A stretch of 64,000 nt of DNA, from NCBI GenBank assembly GCA_036479015.1, contig JAZGFB010000011.1, forward strand, positions 1 through 64,000. The letters run 5' to 3'. The DNA is from NVTR01 sp036479015 (GTDB lineage Bacteria > Pseudomonadota > Alphaproteobacteria > Rhodobacterales > Rhodobacteraceae). Within the stretch, counting starts at the first letter, position 1, and each line of letters opens with the position of its first letter. Below, one piece after another: positions 17,830 through 26,886 of the stretch. A program made the position numbers and the translations under genes. The notes below the pieces were generated by a model. The model saw only the letters and a list, made by a program, of their open reading frames with translations, was not told where the DNA came from and made no database searches.

Positions 17830-18459
17830 CTATTGATCAAAAATTACCGGCGGTGCGGCGATCAGGCCAGAATTGTCACCGGGATCAAAGTCGTAAACCT
17901 TGTCAGTTTCAACCCCTTGCAATGCAGCGAACCGTTCCGACAATTGCTTGGGAAACCAGGTGCGGCCAACAGACTGAAACCCTGGTACATTTTCCAATAC
18001 AGCCGTAATAGCATGTGAACACTGGGCTTTTGGCACCGCCCCATAGGACATTATCTCAGACATAGCCCTTTGGGCCACCGCCGGTGACACCTGGATTTCC
18101 TGAATAATAGTGTGGTGGGTGACGCGCGAATGGTAATCCACGTAAAAATCAACAATCCTATCGGACATGCCAAAATGAACGTCGTTACGTTCCGGCAACT
18201 GCGGGTGATGCCAGGTGCCTGCGGGGTCAAAAATAACCCGTTGGCCCGCGTTTACCATCAATGCCGAATGGGCACCGGCCCCGGTTTTGTTGTTGATCAC
18301 CGTGAACAGGGTCAGGGTTGTTGGCCCGCTATGGCTATAGGTTGCGCGGGACACAAACGCATCCGTATCCCAAATCGGTTCAGCAGGGCCAGTGCAGCCA
18401 GACAGCGCAGCAGCGCCCAGCAAAACAACAGCAATCAACCAACCCCGAGGGTTCAACAT
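17830..18459 (-). CDS. Putative lipoprotein of unknown function
   Basis: A 209-residue protein with a clear type II signal peptide: MLNPRGWLIAVVLLGAAALSG followed by the lipobox Cys at about residue 22 (LSGC). The mature part has no motif I know. It carries conserved-looking HSGPTTLTLFTVINN and GAHSALMVNAGQRVIFDPAG stretches and several His and Tyr residues that could form a catalytic or binding site, but this is not tested. The start at 18459 gives the signal peptide at the N-terminus; the longer frame would bury it. It is convergent with azlD and the next gene on this strand is the aa3-oxidase subunit IV. Confidence 0.75.
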   Translation of the reverse strand: MLNPRGWLIAVVLLGAAALSGCTGPAEPIWDTDAFVSRATYSHSGPTTLTLFTVINNKTGAGAHSALMVNAGQRVIFDPAGTWHHPQLPERNDVHFGMSDRIVDFYVDYHSRVTHHTIIQEIQVSPAVAQRAMSEIMSYGAVPKAQCSHAITAVLENVPGFQSVGRTWFPKQLSERFAALQGVETDKVYDFDPGDNSGLIAAPPVIFDQ

Positions 18460-18464
18460 GGATG

Positions 18465-18599
18465 TTATCCGTTCACCATCGCCAGAAATATCAGAAAGGC
18501 AATGATAAGAATTATTCCCCATTTCACGAAATTGACGAAGCCATCAAATGTCTTTTCGTGATCGCTAGAATCCATAGTGCCGTGTTCATGCTTAGCCAT
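18465..18599 (-). CDS. aa3-type cytochrome c oxidase subunit IV (bacterial)
   Basis: A 44-residue protein with a short charged head, MAKHEHGTMDSSDHEKTFDGF, and one transmembrane helix, WGIILIIAFLIFLAMVNG. Size and pattern match the small bacterial subunit IV (COX4_pro_2) of aa3 oxidases. A CAGG sequence lies eight bases before the ATG at 18599. The other oxidase subunits are not in this window. It overlaps no other gene; its stop is a few bases upstream of the lipoprotein start. Confidence 0.85.
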   Translation of the reverse strand: MAKHEHGTMDSSDHEKTFDGFVNFVKWGIILIIAFLIFLAMVNG

Positions 18600-18690
18600 T
18601 ACATAACCTGTTTGCTGAAATTGCGTTGCCTTGGTTTTAGACGATTCCCAGGCCGGTGTCACTGGCATTTGCCGCGCCGCAAAGCCGCAG

Positions 18691-19146
18691 TCAGCCATTT
18701 TCCAGATCCTGCACCAGCCGAAACCCAATTCTGGACGGTTTGTCTTCTGATACTTGCTTTGGCAAAGCCCGCAACGTCACCCCCAATTGGGTGACATGCT
18801 GGATAAGCTGGGTCTTGGCACCAAATTCATCGCGGCCATAAAATGTCACCAGATCGGGGTCAAAATAGCCGATGCCTTCAATGCGCAAAGCACCCGATCC
18901 GCCCCCGGCAAAGCCAACGGCGATCTCATGTTCATCGTCCAGCTGTTCTTCAAAGTTCTGTATGTACAGAACCAGCCTTTCATAGGCCCATTCAGCAGGG
19001 CTTTTGTCTTCTATTGGCTTTTTTGTCAGGGCTTCGGGCAATGGTTTTTGCTCAGGTGTTGCCGGGGCTTTGGGGTCAGCGTGCACCGCACCGCCGCAGG
19101 GCTTTTTAGGGTCTGCTTTTGCTTTTTCTTTTGCTTTGCCTGCCAT
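18691..19146 (-). CDS. DUF6173-like conserved protein
   Basis: A 151-residue cytoplasmic protein. A low-complexity Lys/Ala/Pro N-terminus (1-50) is followed by a compact domain starting at SPAEWAYERLVLYIQNFE and running through IGYFDPDLVTFYGRD to a QLIQHVTQLGVTLRALPK helix-strand unit. I recognise the pattern as the family named DUF6173 from Rhodobacterales; no function is known. Its start is 3 bases after the stop of the MBL-fold hydrolase gene, so they are co-transcribed. Confidence 0.72.
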   Translation of the reverse strand: MAGKAKEKAKADPKKPCGGAVHADPKAPATPEQKPLPEALTKKPIEDKSPAEWAYERLVLYIQNFEEQLDDEHEIAVGFAGGGSGALRIEGIGYFDPDLVTFYGRDEFGAKTQLIQHVTQLGVTLRALPKQVSEDKPSRIGFRLVQDLENG

Positions 19147-19148
19147 TG

Positions 19149-20192
19149 CTACCCCTTTGCCTGCCAGTACCAGGCCCCATCATCGCGCTTTACCCTGCCA
19201 ATTTCACCCAATTGGAACAGATGGTTAAGATGCGCGACCGCTTCGACCAGGGCAAGGCCATATTCACCTTCGCCAATACTGCGTTTGAACAGCACGCTAA
19301 AACACTGCGCAGCTGTGCGCGGCTGCTTCAGATGCACCTTTAGCCGTCTCAGCGCCCCGTGGTGGTTTTCTATCAACTGCCGCATGCGCACCGGCAGACC
19401 AGTGAACGGCAGCTTATGCCCCGGCAATACCAGCTGGTCCTCGGTTGCAAACTGCTTCAGCCGTTCACAGGCCTCAAGCCATTCCGCAAGCGGGTCAGCG
19501 TCCGGTTCTGTGGCGTAAACCCCAATGTTGGGCGAAATCGTTGAAAGCAGCTGATCGCCACCAATAACAATATCCCCATCGCTTGACCAAAAAGTCGCGT
19601 GTTCAGGGGCGTGGCCATTGCCCATGCGCACGGCCCAGTTTCGCCCGCCCATGGTGATCTGTTCACCTTCAACAATACGCCGATAGCCCAGCGGCATTGG
19701 GGCCACCACATCCGCAAAATTGAACGGCCGCCCGGTGCTACGCTTTTGCAGCAACCCGGCTTCCATTCCAGATTGCCGCCAAAATTCTATGGTTTCAGGT
19801 GCTGCCACCGCCTGTTCATCCAACACCAGCATCCGCGCCATCAACCAGGCGGTGCGCGTGGTCCAAAGCTGTGCACCATGGCTGGTCTGAAACCACCCCG
19901 CCAACCCTATGTGATCCGGGTGGTGATGGGTCACAATCACCCGTCCCACCGGTTTGCCGCCCAGCGGCCCTGCCAGAACCGTCTGCCAGATTTCCCGGCT
20001 CTTTTTGCTATCAAACCCGGTGTCAATCAACGTCCAGCTGTCACCCTCATCCAATGCATAGATATTCACATGGTCCAGCACCATCGGCAGCGGCATCCTG
20101 ATCCACAAAATGCCGTTCGCAATTTGGATCGCCGCGCCTATTTCGGGCGGCTCTGGGTAGGGGTGGCGCAGGGGTGCAAACGGCGTGTTCAT
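19149..20192 (-). CDS. Metallo-beta-lactamase-fold hydrolase (LACTB2/glyoxalase II-like)
   Basis: A 347-residue protein. The zinc motif THHHPDH (near residues 112-118) gives the HxHxDH signature. Further ligands are probably the His of GNGHAPEH and the Asp of VIGGDQ, and a C-terminal GHKLPF matches the last His. The C-terminal 100 residues look like the winged-helix tail of LACTB2-type enzymes. The substrate is unknown: a thioester, RNA or lactone is possible. The start overlaps the stop of the acyl-CoA dehydrogenase gene by 4 bases, which suggests a role in fatty acid or thioester metabolism. Confidence 0.82.
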   Translation of the reverse strand: MNTPFAPLRHPYPEPPEIGAAIQIANGILWIRMPLPMVLDHVNIYALDEGDSWTLIDTGFDSKKSREIWQTVLAGPLGGKPVGRVIVTHHHPDHIGLAGWFQTSHGAQLWTTRTAWLMARMLVLDEQAVAAPETIEFWRQSGMEAGLLQKRSTGRPFNFADVVAPMPLGYRRIVEGEQITMGGRNWAVRMGNGHAPEHATFWSSDGDIVIGGDQLLSTISPNIGVYATEPDADPLAEWLEACERLKQFATEDQLVLPGHKLPFTGLPVRMRQLIENHHGALRRLKVHLKQPRTAAQCFSVLFKRSIGEGEYGLALVEAVAHLNHLFQLGEIGRVKRDDGAWYWQAKG

Positions 20193-21910
20193 GCACCATC
20201 CATTTCAGCCAATTGCAGTGCATACAACCCGTCAGAGCCATACTGAACATGGGCCAAAAGCGCGCTGTGTTCCGGCAGCAGCCGCAAAATATAAAATTCC
20301 GCCAACCCCAATCGGCCAGCGGGCGTGGGGTCAGCGATCGCTGATTTCAAATGGTAATGCCCGCCCAGAACCCGCGCGAACGCCCGCAAATAGGGCACTG
20401 CCACGGCAAAGCGGTCGTTAATCTCGCCTTGCGCCAACAACCCTTCGGTTGCTTCGCGCAGGTTTTCTGCCGCGTCCCAAACCTTGGCCGCCAAGTCAGG
20501 CAGCGCCGCCCGACCAGCTTCTGCATCACCCTGCATTTCATCCAGCAGACGAAACGCCGCCTCGCCGCCATCCATCAACTTGCGGCCAACCAGATCCATG
20601 GCCTGTATACCGTTGGTGCCCTCGTATATCGCCGTTACCCGAACATCGCGACTGAACTGGACGGCACCGGTTTCCTCAATGAACCCCATCCCCCCATGCA
20701 CCTGCACGCCAGTATGGGCGACCTCACAGCCAATATCGGTGCCAAATGCCTTGGCAATCGGGGTCAAAAATGCGGCCCTCCCGGCCCATTGGGCATCACC
20801 CGTTGCCCGCGCCAAATCTGTCGCCACCGCGCAGGCCAGCGCAATGGCGCGCGCGGCATATGTATCGGCCTTCATGCTGGTCAACATGCGGCGCACATCG
20901 GCGTGGTCAATGATGCTGCCGGTACCATTGGCCACCGGGCTGACGCCCTGCTTTCTGTCCAACGCAAACCCCAGCGCCAATTGATAGGCACCTTCCGCCT
21001 GGCCGATCCCCTGAACACCAACCCCCAAACGCGCGTTGTTCATCATGGTGAACATCGCCTTCATTCCGGCATTTGGCGCACCAACCATCCAACCGGTTGC
21101 GCCGTCAAAATCCATCACGGCGGTCGGTGATCCATGCAGCCCCAGCTTATGTTCCAAACTGACCACATTCAGGCTGTTGGCAACACCGGGGTTGCCGGTG
21201 TCATCCGGTATAAACTTGGGCACCATGAACAGGCTGATCCCCTTGGTGCCGGGCAAGCCATCCGGCAATCTGGCCAGAACCAGATGACAGACGTTTGCCG
21301 AAAAATCATTGTCGCCCCAGCTGATGAATATTTTCTGCCCGGTAACTGCATAACTGCCATCATCATTTGGCGTGGCGCGGCTGCGCAAAGCCCCCACATC
21401 AGACCCGGCCTGGGGTTCCGTCAGGTTCATGGTGCCACACCAGTCCCCTGATATCAGCTTGGGCAGGTAAACCGCCTTAAGCGCGTCACTGGCATGGGCT
21501 TCCAGTGCTTCGATCTGCCCTTGGGACATCAGCGGGTTCAACTGCAATGACAGACAGGCCGATGACATCATTTCATTGACAGCCGTTGCCAATGTTTGCG
21601 GCAAGCCCATACCACCAGCATCTGTACTGGCTGTCATGCCAACCCAGCCACCATCGGCAATCGCCTTAAAGGCGTCGCCAAATCCCGGTGAACAGCGCAC
21701 AGTGCCATCTTTCAGTGTGGCACCCTGCACATCACCCACCCGTTGCAGCGGCGCCAGCACCTGTTCACACAGCTTGGCCGCCTCGGTAAGAATTGCCGCC
21801 GTCACATCCGGGCTGGCATCAGCAAATAATTCGGTGTCTGCAACCCGCGAAAAACCAACAACATGGTCGAATAAAAACTGAAAATCAGCAAGTGGCGCAC
21901 GATAAGTCAC
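20189..21910 (-). CDS. Acyl-CoA dehydrogenase (DmdC-like, FAD-dependent)
   Basis: A 573-residue flavoprotein with the long C-terminal domain typical of the DmdC/FadE12-like subgroup. Landmarks are NLTEPQAGSDVGALR (substrate/FAD loop), IFISWGDND, VHGGMGFIEETG and the YEGTNGIQAMDLVGRK motif. These enzymes oxidise acyl-CoA to enoyl-CoA and pass electrons to ETF. DmdC itself acts on methylmercaptopropionyl-CoA in DMSP breakdown, but that role is only an analogy here. I moved the start to the GTG at 21910: an AAGGAG site is exactly six bases upstream and lies inside the longer frame. The MBL-fold gene overlaps its end. Confidence 0.88.
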   Translation of the reverse strand: MTYRAPLADFQFLFDHVVGFSRVADTELFADASPDVTAAILTEAAKLCEQVLAPLQRVGDVQGATLKDGTVRCSPGFGDAFKAIADGGWVGMTASTDAGGMGLPQTLATAVNEMMSSACLSLQLNPLMSQGQIEALEAHASDALKAVYLPKLISGDWCGTMNLTEPQAGSDVGALRSRATPNDDGSYAVTGQKIFISWGDNDFSANVCHLVLARLPDGLPGTKGISLFMVPKFIPDDTGNPGVANSLNVVSLEHKLGLHGSPTAVMDFDGATGWMVGAPNAGMKAMFTMMNNARLGVGVQGIGQAEGAYQLALGFALDRKQGVSPVANGTGSIIDHADVRRMLTSMKADTYAARAIALACAVATDLARATGDAQWAGRAAFLTPIAKAFGTDIGCEVAHTGVQVHGGMGFIEETGAVQFSRDVRVTAIYEGTNGIQAMDLVGRKLMDGGEAAFRLLDEMQGDAEAGRAALPDLAAKVWDAAENLREATEGLLAQGEINDRFAVAVPYLRAFARVLGGHYHLKSAIADPTPAGRLGLAEFYILRLLPEHSALLAHVQYGSDGLYALQLAEMDGA

Positions 21911-22029
21911 TGTAATCTCCTTGGTCACGGCTTGGCATCAGACCTGCCAGCGGCTAAGCAACGCGCCTAACTGATCCAACGGTACCCAATGATCTGGGTG
22001 CTTCAACCAAAACGCAACGTCAAGTGCCC

Positions 22030-22983
22030 ATGGACCGTCAAATTACAACCAAACTGCCAAATACCCCGGCCGGTATCAGCCGCGCCTCTGACCTGCTGAA
22101 CAGCGGACAGTTGGTCGCCTTTGCGACAGAAACCGTGTACGGTTTGGGCGCAGACGCACGAAACGACACCGCCGTTGCGCAGATTTTTAGCGCCAAGGGT
22201 CGCCCGCAGTTTAACCCGTTGATCGTGCATGTTGCCAGCCTTGCAGCCGCCCAGAAACTGGCCGCGTTCAGCCCCCAGGCACTGGCGCTGGCCACTGCGT
22301 TTTGGCCCGGCCCGCTGACACTGGTGCTGCCCCTGTTGCCCGACAGCCCCATTTCACCGCGCGTCAGCGCCGGTTTGCCAACCCTTGCCCTGCGGGTGCC
22401 CGCCCATCCCATGGCCCATGACCTGCTCACTGAATTTGACGGCCCAATAGCCGCCCCATCGGCAAATATTTCCGGCAAAATCAGCCCGACATCGCCCGAT
22501 CATGTGCTTGACGGCCTGTCCGGGCATATCGCTGCGGTTTTGGATGCCGGGCCCTGTCCGGTTGGCCTGGAAAGCACCATCATTGGCTTTGATCCAGTTC
22601 CAACCCTGTTGCGCCCCGGCGGCCTACCAGCGGAAATCATCGAAAACTGCATTTCGCAACCGCTTGCAGCGCCGCCCACACAACAACCCATGCCAAACGC
22701 ACCGGGCCAATTGGCGTCACACTATGCCCCAACCGCCAAAATCCGCCTGAACGCCGATCAGGCCAGACCAGATGAGGTTTTGCTAGGCTTTGGCGCGGTG
22801 CCGTGTGATCTGAACCTGTCGCCCAGCGCCGACCTGGCCCAGGCGGCGGCAAATTTATTCCGCCACCTGCACGCGCTTGACGCCAATGGCGCAAAAATTA
22901 TCGCCGTATCCGCGATCCCAGATACCGGCTTGGGCAGGGCGATCAATGACCGGCTAAAACGCGCAGCCGCCCCGCGCGATTAG
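22030..22983 (+). CDS. L-threonylcarbamoyladenylate synthase (Sua5 type)
   Basis: A 317-residue enzyme that makes threonylcarbamoyl-AMP, the first step of the t6A37 modification in tRNAs reading ANN codons. The YrdC domain (1-205) has TETVYGLGADA, KGRPQFNPLIVHV and PSANISGKISPT. A linker and a C-terminal Sua5 domain (about 220-317) beginning PGQLASHYAP follow, so it is the two-domain Sua5 rather than the short TsaC form. I chose the ATG at 22030; a GTG two codons earlier is possible. It is divergent from the acyl-CoA dehydrogenase gene. Confidence 0.92.
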   Translation: MDRQITTKLPNTPAGISRASDLLNSGQLVAFATETVYGLGADARNDTAVAQIFSAKGRPQFNPLIVHVASLAAAQKLAAFSPQALALATAFWPGPLTLVLPLLPDSPISPRVSAGLPTLALRVPAHPMAHDLLTEFDGPIAAPSANISGKISPTSPDHVLDGLSGHIAAVLDAGPCPVGLESTIIGFDPVPTLLRPGGLPAEIIENCISQPLAAPPTQQPMPNAPGQLASHYAPTAKIRLNADQARPDEVLLGFGAVPCDLNLSPSADLAQAAANLFRHLHALDANGAKIIAVSAIPDTGLGRAINDRLKRAAAPRD

Positions 22984-22992
22984 ACCAAAACC

Positions 22993-23568
22993 CTAGGCGC
23001 GCCCGGCAGTTGCCGACAGCATCATGGGGTCAACGCCCAACGTCTTAAGCGCCGCCACCCACATGGTCGAACTGTCAGCGCCAAATACAATTTCGTGGGA
23101 TGCATCTGCCACCAGCCAACCGTTTGCCTTGATCTCATTCTCCAGCTGCCCCGGCTCCCAGCCTGCATATCCCAGCATCAACATTGCAACATCCGGGCCA
23201 GTCCCATTTGCCAGCGCCTCCAACACGTCCTTGGTTGCGGTCATGCCAAATTGATCATCAACATCCATGGTCGCGTCACCGCCATCATAGTCCGCCGAAT
23301 GCAGCACAAAGCCGCGTCCAACTTCCACCGGGCCACCAAAGTGCACCCGAATGTCGCGACTGCCATTGCCCTTGGGAATTTCCAGTTGCGTCAACAGATC
23401 ATTTATCTGCAATTCATCCGCCGGTTTGTTAACGATCAGCCCCATGGCGCCCTCATCAGAATAGGCACACATAAACACAACACTGCTGACAAATCTGGGG
23501 TCGCTCATGCCGGGCATAGCGATCAGCAATTTTCCGTTTAGGTCTATGGATTCGGTAAGAGTGTTCAT
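22993..23568 (-). CDS. YqgE/AlgH family protein (DUF179)
   Basis: A 191-residue protein with the family marks NGKLLIAMPGMSDPRF at the N-terminus, MGLIVNKPADEL near residue 50 and a FGGPVEVGRGFVLH stretch. YqgE/AlgH proteins have a fold related to trypsin-like assemblies but an uncertain role; AlgH was linked to alginate regulation in Pseudomonas. I chose the ATG at 23568. An in-frame GTG at 23601 is also possible because the only purine-rich sequence, GGGGG, lies very close to the ATG. It is divergent from the DsbD-like gene. Confidence 0.87.
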   Translation of the reverse strand: MNTLTESIDLNGKLLIAMPGMSDPRFVSSVVFMCAYSDEGAMGLIVNKPADELQINDLLTQLEIPKGNGSRDIRVHFGGPVEVGRGFVLHSADYDGGDATMDVDDQFGMTATKDVLEALANGTGPDVAMLMLGYAGWEPGQLENEIKANGWLVADASHEIVFGADSSTMWVAALKTLGVDPMMLSATAGRA

Positions 23569-23680
23569 TCCCCCAACATGATCACGGATCACCCCCAACA
23601 CAAGGCGTCAAAACCACGCGCGCTGACACTATCGCAATTTTGTGATTTCCCATTGCCCCGGCTTTTGTTAAATTCCCGCC

Positions 23681-24505
23681 ATGTTAAAACACAGCCTTAT
23701 TTCCGTTCTGACAGCCGCGTTGCTCGCGCTGTCCCCCGCCACCGCAAGTGCCCAGCGCCTGCTGTCACTGGATGACATTGCAAAGGTCGATCTGCTTTCC
23801 GGCTGGCGCACCCCCCAGGGCACCCATATGGCCGCCATTCGCATACAGCTGGCGGATGGCTGGAAAACCTATTGGCGCTTTGCCGGTGAAAGCGGCATCG
23901 CCCCGCAATTTGACTGGACCGGGTCGCAAAACCTAAGTCAGGTTGATATTCACTGGCCCATTCCCACGGTTTTTGACCCGGATGCCTCACGCTCTTACGG
24001 CTATAATGGCACCGTCATTTTGCCCATCGAACTCACCCCGGCGCACTCTGCAAACGGCACTATTTCCCTGCATGGGCAGATCAACATCGGAGTATGCGAA
24101 GAAGTCTGCGTTCCCCTGTCTGTGCAACTGGATGGGGTGTTGCAAAATTCCGGCAGCAAAGACCCGGCCATTGTCGCCAGTCTGGGCCAACAGCCAACCC
24201 CCGCCAATCTCGCCAACCTGCGTTCTGCCGAATGCGCCATTGCGCCAATCTCAGACGGGCTGCAGGTCACCGCAAAACTTAACCTGCCCTCCCAGGGCGG
24301 CCACGAAACCGTGGTTTTTGAATTGCCCGACCGCGCCGTTTGGGTGGACGAAGCCCGCTCCACGCGCAAAGGCGGCCTGCTGACGGCGGTGACAGATTTT
24401 GTGCCCCCGGCAGGCGCGCCGTTTTTGCTAAACCGATCCGACATCAGAATAACCGTGTTTGGCTCAGGTGGCGTGGTTGATATTCAGGGCTGCACTGCCG
24501 GGTAA
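23681..24505 (+). CDS. Exported protein with DsbD/ScsB N-terminal-like domain
   Basis: A 274-residue protein with a Sec signal peptide (MLKHSLISVLTAALLALSPATASA). The mature part resembles the periplasmic alpha domain of DsbD/ScsB-type proteins: TYWRFAGESGIAPQFDW, a GQINIGVCEEVCVPLSV segment with two Cys separated by three residues, and a last Cys near the C-terminus (IQGCTAG). DsbD proteins carry reducing power to periplasmic thiols, but the transmembrane and thioredoxin parts are absent. Its role as a free periplasmic redox protein is inference. Confidence 0.8.
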   Translation: MLKHSLISVLTAALLALSPATASAQRLLSLDDIAKVDLLSGWRTPQGTHMAAIRIQLADGWKTYWRFAGESGIAPQFDWTGSQNLSQVDIHWPIPTVFDPDASRSYGYNGTVILPIELTPAHSANGTISLHGQINIGVCEEVCVPLSVQLDGVLQNSGSKDPAIVASLGQQPTPANLANLRSAECAIAPISDGLQVTAKLNLPSQGGHETVVFELPDRAVWVDEARSTRKGGLLTAVTDFVPPAGAPFLLNRSDIRITVFGSGGVVDIQGCTAG

Positions 24506-24515
24506 AACAGCCTAG

Positions 24516-25043
24516 CTATTTCCGTCGCAGATGTTCTTCCAGGCGTGGCATTATTTCCACAAAATTGCACGGCTTGTGCCGGTAATCCAACTGGGCCAGC
24601 AATATTTCATCCCAGGCATCTTTGCAGGCACCCGGACTGCCCGGCAATGCAAATAAATACGTGCCCATCGCTACGCCGCCAGTGGCTCGGCTTTGCACAG
24701 CCGAGGTGCCTATCTTTTGCATCGACACCATGGTGAACACGGTCCCAAACGCTGTGATTTCTTTTTCATAAACATCACGATGCGCTTCAACCGTCACGTC
24801 ACGACCGGTCAAACCCGTACCACCCGTTGAAATGACCACATCAATTTCCGGGTCCTGGCACCAGTCGCGCAACTGTTCAGCAATTTGCGCCCGCTCATCG
24901 CGCACAATATCACGCGCCGCCAGAACATGCCCCGCCGCCGTGATCCGATCCACCAACACCTGCCCGGATTTATCATCCGCCAGCGTCCGGCTGTCCGACA
25001 CCGTCAAAACAGCAATGCGAACCGGAATGAATTTTTCAGTCAT
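24516..25043 (-). CDS. moaB: Molybdenum cofactor biosynthesis protein MoaB (molybdopterin adenylyltransferase type)
   Basis: A 175-residue protein with the MoCF_biosynth fold: LTVSDSRTLADDKSG near the N-terminus, the STGGTGLTGRDVT loop near residues 72-84 and ALPGSPGACKDAWDEI near the C-terminus. It is predicted to adenylate molybdopterin before metal insertion, as MogA or MoaB does. The ATG overlaps the stop of the upstream uracil-DNA glycosylase gene as TGATG, so the two are coupled. Other moa/mob genes lie elsewhere in this window (13.5-16.8 kb and 36.5-37.2 kb). Confidence 0.93.
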   Translation of the reverse strand: MTEKFIPVRIAVLTVSDSRTLADDKSGQVLVDRITAAGHVLAARDIVRDERAQIAEQLRDWCQDPEIDVVISTGGTGLTGRDVTVEAHRDVYEKEITAFGTVFTMVSMQKIGTSAVQSRATGGVAMGTYLFALPGSPGACKDAWDEILLAQLDYRHKPCNFVEIMPRLEEHLRRK

Positions 25044-25822
25044 CACAGGTCTTTCAATTTCGCCTGCAACATCAGCAGATCATGCCAGGCGTCACGTTTG
25101 GCCGCCGGATTGCGCAGCAAATACGCCGGATGGAACATCGGCATAACAGGGCACCCCAACCCGCTTTGCCAGTTCCCCCGCAGCCGGGTAACACCCCTTT
25201 TGCCCAGCACCGCCTGACAGGGCACATTGCCCATCAGCACCAGAACCTTTGGTGCCACCAATTCCACATGCCGCTTCATAAAGGGCAGCATCATCGCCAC
25301 TTCGCCCGGCTCAGGGGTACGGTCCTGGGGCGGACGCCAGGGCAGAATGTTGGTAACATAAACCGCGTCGGCACTGTCCGCCGCATCCCGCGCCAACCCA
25401 ATAGCCGCCAGCATCTTGTCCAGCAGCTGCCCGGCCCGGCCAACAAACGGCGTGCCAGCAATGTCTTCTTCGCGCCCCGGGGCTTCGCCAATGATCATCA
25501 CCCGCGCCTGCGGATTGCCATCGGCAAACACCGAGTTGCGTGCGCCGCGTTTCAGCTCGCAATGTTTAAATGCCGCCAGCGCAGCGCGCAAATCTTCCAA
25601 CGTCGCCGCCGCCTGCGCCATTTCCCGCGCCACGGCAGCCGCATCGAACACAGCTGTCGGGGCCGCGCCAGGCACCCATTGAACCACCGGCTTTGCCGAT
25701 GGCACACCGTCAGGCAGCTCATAGCGGTTAATGGGTGCCTCAGCGATCGCCTCGCTCGCGCCCATTTCCAACTGCCACTCCAGCAATGCCCTGGCGATAT
25801 TATGATCGATTCCCATTTCCAT
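25043..25822 (-). CDS. Family-4-type uracil-DNA glycosylase lacking most Fe-S cysteines
   Basis: About 259 residues. It has an N-terminal extension of some 85 residues, then the family-4 core: GEAPGREEDIAGTPFVGRAG (motif A), LPWRPPQDR and a FHPAYLLRNP segment (motif B). In typical family-4 enzymes four cysteines bind a 4Fe-4S cluster. Here the first pair reads CELK, the CRPP position is WRPP, and the Cys before the helix that follows is Met, so only one of four remains. The function is uracil removal by analogy. I chose the ATG at 25822; one two codons later (25816) is possible. It is coupled to moaB. Confidence 0.8.
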   Translation of the reverse strand: MEMGIDHNIARALLEWQLEMGASEAIAEAPINRYELPDGVPSAKPVVQWVPGAAPTAVFDAAAVAREMAQAAATLEDLRAALAAFKHCELKRGARNSVFADGNPQARVMIIGEAPGREEDIAGTPFVGRAGQLLDKMLAAIGLARDAADSADAVYVTNILPWRPPQDRTPEPGEVAMMLPFMKRHVELVAPKVLVLMGNVPCQAVLGKRGVTRLRGNWQSGLGCPVMPMFHPAYLLRNPAAKRDAWHDLLMLQAKLKDL

Positions 25823-25932
25823 TGCCGCTAAATTAGCCGCCACCCACCGCCAATGAAACCCAATTCCGCCACGCACCCTTGCCCGGACCACCCGCGCGCC
25901 CTATAAGCCAGAAAATTACCGCCGGGGACGTC

Positions 25933-26886
25933 ATGACATTCCGCCACAAACACCTGCTGGGCATACGTGACCTGACCCCAGGCGATATTACCACAATTCT
26001 TGATCTGGCAGACACCTATGCCGACCAAAACCGCAGCCATGCACCCCAGCAAAAAACCCTGGCCGGGCTGACCCAGGTCAATATGTTCTTTGAAAATTCG
26101 ACCCGCACCCAGGCCAGCTTTGAAATTGCCGGCAAACGCCTGGGCGCAAATGTCATGAACATGGCAATGCAGGCCAGCTCGATCAAAAAGGGCGAAACCC
26201 TGATCGACACCGCCCTGACCCTGAACGCCATGCACCCCGACCTGATCGTGGTGCGCCACCCGCATTCGGGCGCGGTGAACCTGCTGGCCGAAAAGGTAAA
26301 CTGCGCCGTGCTTAACGCCGGTGACGGACGCCACGAACACCCAACCCAGGCCCTGCTGGACGCCCTGACCATCCGGCGCGAAAAGGGCCGCCTGCACCGC
26401 CTGAACATCGCCATTTGCGGCGATATCGCCCATTCCCGCGTGGCGCGGTCTAACATTCACCTGCTCGGCAAAATGGAAAACCGCATCCGGCTGATCGGCC
26501 CACCAACCCTGATCCCGGCAGGCGCTGCCGACTGGGGTGTCGAGGTTTATGATGACATGGCCGAGGGCCTGAAAGACGTCGATGTGGTGATGATGCTGCG
26601 CCTGCAACGCGAACGCATGGACGGCGGCTTTATCCCGTCACAACGTGAATATTACCACCGCTACGGGCTGGACGCTGCCAAACTGGCCCACGCCAAACCC
26701 GACGCCATCGTCATGCACCCGGGCCCAATGAACCGCGGCGTCGAAATCGACGGCACGTTGGCCGACGACATCAACCGCAGCGTCATTCAGGAACAGGTGG
26801 AAATGGGCGTCGCCGTGCGCATGGCCGCCATGGAACTGCTGGCGCGGAACTTGATGGTGGGGGCAGATAAAGGCGTATATACCTAA
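25933..26886 (+). CDS. pyrB: Aspartate carbamoyltransferase, catalytic subunit
   Basis: A 317-residue enzyme that makes N-carbamoyl-L-aspartate in pyrimidine synthesis. Landmarks are the carbamoyl-phosphate loop FFENSTRTQASFE near residues 51-63, the HPTQALLDAL motif near 138-147, GDIAHSRVARSN and the MHPGPMNRGVE segment near the end. The ATG at 25933 follows a GGGGAC sequence; the longer frame upstream would add poor sequence. A regulatory pyrI subunit is absent. A degenerate dihydroorotase (at 28067) follows, beyond a gene on the opposite strand, which suggests a class of ATCase that uses an inactive dihydroorotase partner. Confidence 0.95.
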   Translation: MTFRHKHLLGIRDLTPGDITTILDLADTYADQNRSHAPQQKTLAGLTQVNMFFENSTRTQASFEIAGKRLGANVMNMAMQASSIKKGETLIDTALTLNAMHPDLIVVRHPHSGAVNLLAEKVNCAVLNAGDGRHEHPTQALLDALTIRREKGRLHRLNIAICGDIAHSRVARSNIHLLGKMENRIRLIGPPTLIPAGAADWGVEVYDDMAEGLKDVDVVMMLRLQRERMDGGFIPSQREYYHRYGLDAAKLAHAKPDAIVMHPGPMNRGVEIDGTLADDINRSVIQEQVEMGVAVRMAAMELLARNLMVGADKGVYT

